Positions 1 to 6,355 of a stretch of 6,421 nucleotides of DNA are shown piece after piece. The position numbers and the translations under genes are program-made. The first letter of the stretch is position 1. Each line of letters opens with the position of its first letter. This DNA comes from Shewanellaceae bacterium. GTDB lineage: Bacteria > Pseudomonadota > Gammaproteobacteria > Enterobacterales > Shewanellaceae. Below the pieces are notes generated by a model. That model was not told the origin of the DNA. It did not search any database and saw only the letters and a list, made by a program, of their open reading frames with translations. Location: NCBI GenBank assembly GCA_016779685.1, contig JADHND010000094.1:1-6421 (forward strand), in the 5' to 3' direction.

Positions 1-620
1 TTTAAAATAAATTGTTCAGGTAAATCAAAGGTGCCAACCAATTCTTGAAAATAGCGAAACATAAAATTAGAAGGTTTCTTGATCATATCGGTCAATTTAT
101 ATTCAACCCGTTCATTGCGCTGTAACCCTGTTAAGACAATATCATACGTGCCCGAAATGGCATCGTGCCGCTTATTTATTTGTGAAAGAAGCAATGAATA
201 ACGAAATGAGTTAGGCACTAAATTGGGCTGAAGTTTAAATTCATTGATATGTACCCCGAGTTTACTCGACTCTGGTGATAAAACACTTCTGAAGAAAGAG
301 ATCTCTTGTAACAGTTTAGAACGCTTGCTTATTTCTAATTGTAAACTGTTCTCAATTTTCTGTTGAGCTTGTTTTGCAATCTTAAGCTCTAATTGAATAT
401 TCGCCAATAAATTGACATTTTCAAGCAACTTGGTTTGCTGTTGATTGTAACGATCTTCGTAGTAGGCAGTTTCATCTAAAGCCCCACCGCACTCATTCTC
501 TTTTAAAAATGATCCAAGACCAAATGCACATACCAAATAGACCAACTGCATTAAAGCACGAGGTCGACACCGGCGCTCCCACCGCTTTAAACGGCGCAAT
601 GCCAATAAAAATCCTTGCAT
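1..620 (-). CDS. DUF6776 family membrane-anchored coiled-coil protein (3' end cut off by the window edge)
   Basis: The frame is open from an ATG at 620..618 to the left edge, giving 206 residues with no stop, so the C-terminus lies outside the window. Residues 1-22 are strongly basic (many Arg/Lys), followed by one hydrophobic segment at about 23-39, which suggests a single-pass inner membrane protein with its body in the periplasm. Residues about 52-110 are rich in Gln, Glu, Leu and Lys with heptad-like spacing and are probably a coiled coil. After that comes the block EISFFRSVLSPESSKLGV (106-123), then FRYSLLLSQ and a G-x-Y-D-I-V-L-T-G stretch. This pattern (short helix ending in F-x-R-x-x-L-x-P-E, then beta-rich strands) is what I recall of the DUF6776 family, whose function is unknown. 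In many gammaproteobacteria this gene precedes a bactofilin gene near erpA and hemL; the next gene is not visible here. The family call is from memory of the motif pattern, not from a search. Confidence 0.8.
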   Translation of the reverse strand, partial: MQGFLLALRRLKRWERRCRPRALMQLVYLVCAFGLGSFLKENECGGALDETAYYEDRYNQQQTKLLENVNLLANIQLELKIAKQAQQKIENSLQLEISKRSKLLQEISFFRSVLSPESSKLGVHINEFKLQPNLVPNSFRYSLLLSQINKRHDAISGTYDIVLTGLQRNERVEYKLTDMIKKPSNFMFRYFQELVGTFDLPEQFIL

Positions 621-623
621 GCA

Positions 624-629
624 CCCTCC
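624..629 (-). promoter_or_regulatory. Ribosome binding site of the DUF6776 gene
   Basis: The minus strand reads GGAGGG followed by TGC and then ATG at 620..618. This is a near-perfect Shine-Dalgarno sequence, although the spacing of 3-4 bases is a little short. It supports this ATG as the start; no other Met codon occurs before the membrane segment at residues 23-39. Confidence 0.75.
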
Positions 630-682
630 AATAACAATCCATCATGAACCTAAATACAAAGAACCAAACTATCTATACATGT

Positions 683-711
683 TTTATACCATAAATGTAA
701 AAATCTATCTA
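683..711 (-). promoter_or_regulatory. Candidate sigma-70 promoter of the DUF6776 gene
   Basis: On the minus strand the -10 hexamer TATAAA (688..683) is preceded by TGG (691..689), an extended -10. A TAGATA (711..706) lies 17 bases upstream and matches the -35 consensus at 4 of 6 positions. The predicted transcript start is near 676, giving a leader of about 56 bases before the ATG. The spacing and the -10 are good, but AT-rich DNA yields such matches easily. Confidence 0.45.
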
Positions 712-728
712 TATCAGTTTATTTTTTA

Positions 729-737
729 TGGTAAGAT
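729..737 (+). promoter_or_regulatory. Candidate extended -10 promoter of hemL
   Basis: TGG followed by TAAGAT (732-737) fits the extended -10 form TGnTAnnnT. No clear -35 box lies upstream. The predicted transcript start is near 744, which leaves a leader of about 35 bases that includes the hemL ribosome binding site. A TTGACG at 746-751 looks like a -35 box but has no usable -10 at the right distance before the start codon. Confidence 0.3.
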
Positions 738-766
738 GCAACCCATTGACGGTATTATATGTTTTT

Positions 767-773
767 AAAGGGA
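767..773 (+). promoter_or_regulatory. Ribosome binding site that fixes the hemL start
   Basis: AAAGGGA lies 5 bases before the ATG at 779. It decides between two in-frame Met codons. The upstream one at 728 would add 17 residues that do not resemble the HemL N-terminus and would overlap the candidate -10 box. Confidence 0.7.
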
Positions 774-778
774 TCTCT

Positions 779-2065
779 ATGCAGACTTCAGCAAATTTAT
801 TTCATCAAGCTAAACAACATATTCCAGGGGGCGTCAACTCCCCCGTTCGTGCATTTCACGGTGTGGGCGGGCAACCTATTTTTATTCAGTGTGCTGAAGG
901 CGCTACCATCACGGACGTGGATAACAAACAATATATCGATTATGTCGGTTCTTGGGGGCCGATGATTTTAGGCCACAACCACCCGGCGATTCAAGCAGCC
1001 GTAATAGCTGCATCTCAACACGGTTTATCATTTGGTGCGCCAACTCAAGCTGAAACCACAATGGCACAAAAAATATGCGCCTTGATTCCCAGTATTGAAA
1101 AAGTTCGCATGGTCAACTCAGGTACCGAAGCCACTATGAGCGCTGTTAGGCTGGCTCGTGGATTTACCCATCGTCCCAAAATAATCAAGTTTGAAGGATG
1201 TTATCATGGCCATGTTGACAGCTTACTAGTGAAAGCTGGTTCGGGCCCCCTCACCTTGGGTCAACCGAGCTCTGCGGGGATTCCAGAGGCATTCACACAA
1301 CATACACTGACAGCGACCTACAATGATTTGGACAGTGTCCAGGCGTTATTTGAAGCTTATCCCGCAGAAATAGCTGGCATCATCGTTGAACCAGTTGCAG
1401 GCAATATGAATTGTATTCCGCCGATAGCTGGTTTTTTAGAGGGGTTGCGAACATTATGTGATCAGCACCAAGCGCTGCTCATCATGGATGAGGTCATGAC
1501 AGGATTTCGCGTTGGACCGCAAGGCGCACAAGGTCATTATCAGGTGCGGCCTGATCTCACCTGTCTTGGCAAAATCATAGGTGGAGGCCTTCCTGTCGGT
1601 GCTTTTGGTGGCCGTGCTGATATTATGAATTGTCTCGCACCAGAGGGCACTGTTTATCAAGCTGGCACCCTATCTGGTAACCCGATTGCAATGGCAGCTG
1701 GCGTCGCCCAACTTGAACTGTTATCGGATCCGACACTTTATCAGCAGCTCACCGACAGAACTCAACAATTAACAGAAGGCTTACGTCAGGCAGCGCAACA
1801 CCATGGCATCCCTTTTACAACCCACGCGATTGGATCGATGTTTGGTATCTACTTTAGTCATGAACCTATTATTACCAAATTGGCTCAGGTTCAACAATGC
1901 CATATGGAGCGCTTCAAGCAATTCTATCACGCTATGCTAGCCCATGGCATCTACTTAGCACCGAGCGCTTATGAGGCCGGATTTATGTCAGCGGCTCATA
2001 CAGAAGCACATATCTCACGTACAGTTGAGACAGCTTACCACGTCTTTGAACAATTAAGTCGCTAA
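779..2065 (+). CDS. hemL: Glutamate-1-semialdehyde 2,1-aminomutase
   Basis: HemL is a cytoplasmic, PLP-dependent class III aminotransferase-fold enzyme that converts glutamate-1-semialdehyde to 5-aminolevulinate, the last step of the C5 route into heme and other tetrapyrroles. The 428 residues match the usual family length. Recognisable blocks in order are IPGGVNSPVRAF near the N-terminus, YVGSWGPM, LGHNHPAI, NSGTEATMSA (PLP phosphate region), the KFEGCYHGH block, VEPVAGNMN, the DEVMTGFR block (Asp237, which contacts the PLP ring nitrogen), and LGKIIGGGLPVGAFGG, whose Lys265 is the Schiff-base lysine at the same number as in E. coli. AGTLSGNP and the C-terminal YLAPSAYEAGFMS are also present. 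The enzyme looks intact. The start at 779 is chosen for its ribosome binding site and because MQTSANLFHQA aligns with the E. coli N-terminus. It is transcribed divergently from the DUF6776 gene and followed directly by a hairpin, so it is probably monocistronic. Confidence 0.98.
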   Translation: MQTSANLFHQAKQHIPGGVNSPVRAFHGVGGQPIFIQCAEGATITDVDNKQYIDYVGSWGPMILGHNHPAIQAAVIAASQHGLSFGAPTQAETTMAQKICALIPSIEKVRMVNSGTEATMSAVRLARGFTHRPKIIKFEGCYHGHVDSLLVKAGSGPLTLGQPSSAGIPEAFTQHTLTATYNDLDSVQALFEAYPAEIAGIIVEPVAGNMNCIPPIAGFLEGLRTLCDQHQALLIMDEVMTGFRVGPQGAQGHYQVRPDLTCLGKIIGGGLPVGAFGGRADIMNCLAPEGTVYQAGTLSGNPIAMAAGVAQLELLSDPTLYQQLTDRTQQLTEGLRQAAQHHGIPFTTHAIGSMFGIYFSHEPIITKLAQVQQCHMERFKQFYHAMLAHGIYLAPSAYEAGFMSAAHTEAHISRTVETAYHVFEQLSR

Positions 2066-2101
2066 AAAAAACCATATCAGTGCCTTATCGGCACTGATAT
2101 G
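2064..2101. terminator. Strong 12-bp hairpin after hemL, with its T-tract on the minus strand
   Basis: Arms 2073-2084 and 2090-2101 pair perfectly over 12 bp around the 5-base loop TTATC. The left arm is preceded by eight A residues (2064-2071), which begin inside the hemL stop codon. On the plus strand the right arm is followed by GCTCGCAACC, with no T-run. Read on the minus strand, the hairpin is followed by eight U residues, the normal intrinsic terminator layout. The hairpin probably defines or protects the hemL mRNA end. As a terminator it would be most effective against antisense transcription entering hemL. Confidence 0.65.
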
Positions 2102-2202
2102 CTCGCAACCCAGCGCGAAGAAAGGCGCTCTATCGTATAAATCTGCTTAGCATACATAGGATTGTGTTTGTTTTAAAAGCACCTTGCTAAAGTACCTTTA
2201 AC
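2066..2202. other. Intergenic region between hemL and the FUSC gene
   Basis: These 137 bases hold the hairpin at 2073-2101 and a weak 5-bp inverted repeat (AGCGC 2112-2116, GCGCT 2125-2129). The remainder is AT-rich, with a possible -10 box just before the FUSC start. I see no small gene or RNA structure beyond these. Confidence 0.6.
2185..2193 (+). promoter_or_regulatory. Possible extended -10 just upstream of the FUSC gene
   Basis: TGC followed by TAAAGT (2188-2193) fits TGnTAnnnT with 4 of 6 -10 bases, but has no good -35 partner (TGTTTG at a 17-base spacer is poor). If used, transcription would start near 2200, only a few bases before the ATG at 2203. This is a weak call in AT-rich sequence. 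Confidence 0.2.
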
Positions 2203-4059
2203 ATGCCTTATTTTTTAAATCAAAAAGCTTGGATCACCACATTCTCATGCATGCTCAGCAGCTGTCCATTTTTTTTTCTACACCAGCCACTACTGGGGTT
2301 AACGATAAACATTGCGCATGTTGGATTCTGGATAGCCGATACAACCACGTACCCCAAATTAAGATGTCTCCAAGGTTTAATAACCAGCCTTTGCTTGGCA
2401 GGGATTGCTTGGGGCTTGTCCATGACGACAAATCATCCATGGGCTTTCACTGCATTGCTGATGATATCAAGTTGCGCTCTAACGTTATTCAGCTTACTGG
2501 GACGGCACTGGGGTGCCATCGGGTATGGCAGTTTGTTTTTATGCGCATGTTATTTGTTACTACAAGAAAGTGCAATGGTTTGGCAGGATGCTGTTTTCTA
2601 TTTAATTTTTGGAGGCTTAGCATACCAAATCAGCCATCTCATTGCTGCCTATTGCTTGCCTAATATGGGTGAGGCACAACACCTGCGCCAAGCAGAAAAG
2701 ACACTGGCTCGTAAAATTCGACTGCACGGTCATATCCTCAATAACAACATTTCTTTACAAGCACTTTTTATTCAAACAGCAACTTGTCGTTCACATATTA
2801 TCCTTGCATTAAATCAAATCAACCAGACAGCTGCAACGTCTTCAAGAGCATGGTGTTATCGAGTACAGCGCTTAAAATTAATGACACGGCGCTCTAGGCT
2901 GCTACAGATACCCAATCCAGCCTCACTAAAAATAAAAGAGCCTGCTTGGCTCAAAGAGATCATCAATGCATGTGAAGCTGTCGCGGCTCATATTGAGCAT
3001 AAGCCACATAAAAAACCTAATTTTAGTCGATTGCTCAACCGAAATATCAAAGATGTTAAGCCACACGATCAAAAAATCATGAAGAACTTTATTAAAGATT
3101 TAGAGTGGATATATCAAAAACAAACAGAAACTGACGACTTAGTTGATATAAAAAATCAACATCCAGCCGCGGAGACATTAACCACAAACTTTATTCGGTT
3201 AAGTTGGGCAGCTCCGGAAGTTCAGCATGCCGTTAGGATGAGCGGTGGTATTGGTGTGTCTTGGTGGTTAACCCAATGGTTTGCTCTATCCTGCTCAGCC
3301 TGGACGCTCATGACCCTGATTCTGGTACTAAAACCAGAAATAAGTCTAACTTGGCTTCGATTACAACAACGACTCTTAGGTACCTTAGCAGGTGCTGCGA
3401 TCTTTACTGTGTGTCTGTGGTTCACATCCGAACCTGCTTGTTTCTATTTGCTTTTCGCTCTAGGGACATGGGGATTTTACCACTGGGCTCTCACTGCTTA
3501 TGGATATGCAGTTTGCTGCATTAGTCTGCTCATTTTTTCAGGTTATTGGCTAGCTGGCGCTGATACGCTGTTTATGATGTTTCGATTAGAAAATACCCTC
3601 TTGGGTCTCAGTATCGCCCTCTTGTGTTTGTTACTGGGTAACTCTGCTCGTACACAAGCTAAATTCATGATCTTATTTGATGAATTGATAGCCGATTATC
3701 ATGCTTTGCTGCATTTGTATACACAGCCTGCAACGACACATTCCTCCTGTTCGATTTTATACAAAGTCGTTGCCAAAGAAACCGCTTTGTTTAATCTGTG
3801 GCAAAATTATATGTTAGAACCGAATCATGATCCCTGTACCGCCCAAGTCATGTTGGAAATAACAACTAACACCAATGAGCTACTTAAGTTTTTTACTCAC
3901 CACCAACAGTTGCATGCATCAGAGCCCAAAATTAGCTTACTACAAGTCAAAGCGTTTACAACAGCAATGCAGGAACGTGACAACCTGACTGTGGTGAAGC
4001 CATCAGATGCACTGCTCAATTATTTAGTAAAATTACGACGCACGCTCCTACCGAATTAG
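2203..4059 (+). CDS. FUSC family (YccS/YhfK-like) inner membrane protein
   Basis: The 618 residues show the duplicated FUSC layout: a first membrane block (about 11-150, four to six hydrophobic segments including 56-74, 79-98, 102-120 and 129-150), a soluble basic helical middle (about 155-335), a second membrane block (about 342-480) and a cytoplasmic C-terminal helical region (481-618). The second block carries the family signature: QHAVR (341-345), then a SAWTLMT stretch (365-371) and RLQQRLLGTLAGA (386-398), which match the HAVR, GYWILLT and R-x-x-x-R-x-x-GT patterns of YccS. RLENTLLG (461-468) matches the later R-x-x-x-T-x-x-G block. LLGRHWGAIGYG (98-109) matches the YccS first half. Relatives include aromatic-acid efflux subunits such as AaeB, but the substrate here cannot be told. 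It is shorter than YccS (roughly 700 residues in E. coli) and rich in cysteine (about 19). No Shine-Dalgarno sequence precedes the ATG, and an in-frame stop at 2188 rules out an upstream start. The gene converges on mrcB and overlaps it by 4 bases. Confidence 0.85.
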   Translation: MPYFLNQKAWITTFSCMLSSCPFFFLHQPLLGLTINIAHVGFWIADTTTYPKLRCLQGLITSLCLAGIAWGLSMTTNHPWAFTALLMISSCALTLFSLLGRHWGAIGYGSLFLCACYLLLQESAMVWQDAVFYLIFGGLAYQISHLIAAYCLPNMGEAQHLRQAEKTLARKIRLHGHILNNNISLQALFIQTATCRSHIILALNQINQTAATSSRAWCYRVQRLKLMTRRSRLLQIPNPASLKIKEPAWLKEIINACEAVAAHIEHKPHKKPNFSRLLNRNIKDVKPHDQKIMKNFIKDLEWIYQKQTETDDLVDIKNQHPAAETLTTNFIRLSWAAPEVQHAVRMSGGIGVSWWLTQWFALSCSAWTLMTLILVLKPEISLTWLRLQQRLLGTLAGAAIFTVCLWFTSEPACFYLLFALGTWGFYHWALTAYGYAVCCISLLIFSGYWLAGADTLFMMFRLENTLLGLSIALLCLLLGNSARTQAKFMILFDELIADYHALLHLYTQPATTHSSCSILYKVVAKETALFNLWQNYMLEPNHDPCTAQVMLEITTNTNELLKFFTHHQQLHASEPKISLLQVKAFTTAMQERDNLTVVKPSDALLNYLVKLRRTLLPN

Positions 4060-6317
4060 CGCCACCAAGGGCGGTTACGCAATTGACCACAGCCTTGACC
4101 AGCATGCCAGCTCTCATCCATAGCTGGCATAGAGACCGCACCTAAACAGTCTTTATCAACTGCTCGGCCCGAGATGGGATCAAAATACCCTTGATTGTTA
4201 TTCGCTGCTGGCTGTAGCAGCAAAGATGCAGGCGAGTAATGTTGTAAAAAGGCTTGGTAAACGCCCATGGCGCCAGTACTACCATATAACGATGTTGGAT
4301 GGTTGTTGTCTTTACCCATCCATACAGCCGCAATATGTGCATTATCAAAACCCGCAAACCAAGCATCTCGACCTTGGTTCGTCGTACCCGTTTTACCCGC
4401 CACAGTGACACGTGGAAATTGTCGATGTAAGGCGCGTGCCGTCCCCTGCTGCGTCACTTCAACCAAAGTATATTGCATCAAATAATTGGAAGAAGCTAAC
4501 CAAGCTTGTCCAGTCTGCCAATTAGAAACCGGAATCGGCTGATTGTTCACATCTAATACCGCTTCGATTGTGTGCAACGGTTGATAATAGCCATTATTTG
4601 CAATCGTATGATATATCTGAGCCACCATCCAAGGTGAACCACTAACCGAACCGAGCAGCATAGATGGATATTCTGAAATCGGTTCAGACCAACCAGCTTG
4701 CTCAAGTGTAGCGCGAACTGATCCTAAACCGACTTGTAACCCTAAATTAACCGTTGGCACATTACGAGAATGAACCAATGCTTGCCAAAGCGGTACCGCC
4801 CCTAAATATTGATTGTCTTCATTGTGTGGCGTCCACAATCGATCATCCGTATTGGCTAAAGTCAAAGGTTGATCGAGTAATGGTGTCATCAAATGATACT
4901 TATGGGGCTGCGTTAATGCCGTTAAATAAACAAAGGGTTTTACCAAAGAGCCAATCGGTCTTCGAATATCCACAGCTCGATTGAAACCAGGATAATGTGT
5001 GTTTTTATCACCGATTATAGCGCTCACTCCGCCTGTTTTTTTATTCGCAATCACCATACCAAGTTGTAATTCAGCGGTATTGTGCTTTTGCTTGAGCTTC
5101 ACGAAATGTTGTCGGACGGCTTTATGAGCAGCTTCCTGCACCAACGGATCTAGCGTTGTAAACAATTTCAAGCCCGATTGCTGCATGACTTGACGTCCAT
5201 AACGCTGTTTAATTTCACGAGCAACTTGGGTATAAAAAGCAGGCAATGGCTGACGCCAAGCTGATTTCTCTGAACGCAAACCCAGCTGTGACTGTGTCGC
5301 CTGCTGCCATTGCTGACTAGAGATCACTTTTGCTTCCAGCAGAAGTGATAAAATATGATTTCGGCGCTGACGTACCCGCTGCGGATAACGCCACGGCTGA
5401 TAATAACTAGGCCCTTTAATCACGGCAATTAAGGTTGCTTGTTCTGCTAAACTCAGCGCATGTAAAGGGCGTCCAAAATAATAAGGCGCCGCCAGCCCAA
5501 AGCCAAACACCGCCCGTCCTCTTGATTGTCCCATAAAAACTTCATTGGCATACGCCTCAAAAATCTCAGGTTTGGTTAAGCGCACCTCTAATACTAAAGA
5601 TAAACACAGTTCCTGTAATTTACGCCACCAAGAACGATCGCGCGATAGATAATAGTTCTTAACGAATTGCTGAGTCAATGTCGAGCCACCCTGAACGGTT
5701 TTTCCTGCTTTTAAATTGATCCATAAAGCTCGAAACACAGCAAAAAAATCAACACCAATGTGATCGAAAAAAGAACGATCTTCGGTGAGCAGTAAAGCCT
5801 GCACCAACATGAACGGGATCTCTTGATATCTCACCAAAATGCGATCTTCAGTATCACTTGAAAGCAGGCGATCAAGCAATTCAGGTTCAATTTGGAATAA
5901 AGCATATTCACGGCCATCGCGCACGCGATATAGGCGTTTAACCTGATGGTCGCTAAATTCAATCATCACGTGTTCAGGATCGATATGGCCTCTAGCGCCA
6001 ACAAAAGCGCGACGCCAAACAGAAACTTTAGTGGCGGAAGATGAATATTGGCCAGACTGAGTAGGATGACGAACTTTTTTGTAGCCCAATCGATCTAACT
6101 GCCGCTTAACTTTAGCTAAAGACACAGGTGCTTGTGGATATAAAGCCAATGATTGACTGTACACTTGCGCAGGGAAATGCCACGGTCTTTGCTCAAGTTC
6201 ACTGATCACAACGACATATAAATAAATACCATATCCAAGAATACTCAAACATAACAAACCGCCCATCTTCAAAAAAAGAACTTGCATGGTGCGTCTTGGT
6301 GATGTGGTTGGGCGCAT
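4056..6317 (-). CDS. mrcB: Bifunctional penicillin-binding protein 1B (peptidoglycan glycosyltransferase/transpeptidase)
   Basis: PBP1B polymerises lipid II into glycan strands and cross-links the peptides in the periplasm, anchored in the inner membrane. The 753 residues contain a short basic cytoplasmic tail (1-15), one membrane helix (about 16-37), a UB2H domain (about 43-130; RPWHFPAQVY and LDRLGYKKV), the dock for LpoB in E. coli, and a GT51 domain (about 160-330). In GT51 the catalytic Glu179 sits in TEDRSFFDH, followed by QGGSTLTQQ (209-217) and the second Glu259 in NEVFMGQ. The transpeptidase has all three motifs: SLVK with nucleophile Ser457, SRN (517-519) and KTGT (642-645). Both active sites look intact. 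The protein is shorter than in E. coli (844 residues), partly through the brief cytoplasmic tail. The start at 6317 is backed by AAAGG 7 bases upstream; the next Met (residue 11) has no such site. The gene ends tail to tail with the FUSC gene. Confidence 0.97.
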   Translation of the reverse strand: MRPTTSPRRTMQVLFLKMGGLLCLSILGYGIYLYVVVISELEQRPWHFPAQVYSQSLALYPQAPVSLAKVKRQLDRLGYKKVRHPTQSGQYSSSATKVSVWRRAFVGARGHIDPEHVMIEFSDHQVKRLYRVRDGREYALFQIEPELLDRLLSSDTEDRILVRYQEIPFMLVQALLLTEDRSFFDHIGVDFFAVFRALWINLKAGKTVQGGSTLTQQFVKNYYLSRDRSWWRKLQELCLSLVLEVRLTKPEIFEAYANEVFMGQSRGRAVFGFGLAAPYYFGRPLHALSLAEQATLIAVIKGPSYYQPWRYPQRVRQRRNHILSLLLEAKVISSQQWQQATQSQLGLRSEKSAWRQPLPAFYTQVAREIKQRYGRQVMQQSGLKLFTTLDPLVQEAAHKAVRQHFVKLKQKHNTAELQLGMVIANKKTGGVSAIIGDKNTHYPGFNRAVDIRRPIGSLVKPFVYLTALTQPHKYHLMTPLLDQPLTLANTDDRLWTPHNEDNQYLGAVPLWQALVHSRNVPTVNLGLQVGLGSVRATLEQAGWSEPISEYPSMLLGSVSGSPWMVAQIYHTIANNGYYQPLHTIEAVLDVNNQPIPVSNWQTGQAWLASSNYLMQYTLVEVTQQGTARALHRQFPRVTVAGKTGTTNQGRDAWFAGFDNAHIAAVWMGKDNNHPTSLYGSTGAMGVYQAFLQHYSPASLLLQPAANNNQGYFDPISGRAVDKDCLGAVSMPAMDESWHAGQGCGQLRNRPWWR
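4104..4130. repeat. Perfect 9-bp inverted repeat inside the 3' end of mrcB
   Basis: ATGCCAGCT (4104-4112) and AGCTGGCAT (4122-4130) pair perfectly around a 9-base loop. The repeat lies 44 bases past the FUSC stop codon and within the last 25 codons of mrcB. No T-tract follows on either strand, so it is not a standard intrinsic terminator. It could stabilise the 3' end of the FUSC transcript or be chance. Confidence 0.4.
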
Positions 6318-6324
6318 ACATTAA

Positions 6325-6329
6325 CCTTT
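6325..6329 (-). promoter_or_regulatory. Ribosome binding site of mrcB
   Basis: The minus strand reads AAAGG, then 7 bases (TTAATGT), then the ATG at 6317..6315. This is a good match and normal spacing, and it supports the longer of two possible starts. Confidence 0.65.
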
Positions 6330-6346
6330 AACGATAAAACCACCTG

Positions 6347-6355
6347 ATTCTACCA
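6347..6355 (-). promoter_or_regulatory. Candidate extended -10 promoter of mrcB
   Basis: The minus strand reads TGG followed by TAGAAT (6352..6347), 5 of 6 bases of the -10 consensus with the extended TGn element. No clear -35 is present at 16-18 bases. Transcription would begin near 6340, giving a leader of about 22 bases that contains the ribosome binding site. Confidence 0.45.

Noticed and set aside
746..758. TTGACG followed by TATTAT as a hemL promoter
   Set aside because: The two elements are almost adjacent instead of about 17 bases apart, so they cannot act together as -35 and -10.
728..778. A 17-residue N-terminal extension of HemL from the Met codon at 728
   Set aside because: It has no ribosome binding site, does not resemble the HemL N-terminus, and overlaps the candidate -10 box. 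The ATG at 779 has AAAGGGA at the right distance and gives the usual length and active-site numbering.
1454..1660. Open frame on the minus strand inside hemL
   Set aside because: It is a shadow of the strongly conserved hemL reading frame; its translation has no recognisable domain and no ribosome binding site.
2229..2663. A 144-codon open frame overlapping the start of the FUSC gene
   Set aside because: Its translation lacks the hydrophobic pattern of the real frame and looks like random composition, while the overlapping frame carries clear FUSC features throughout.
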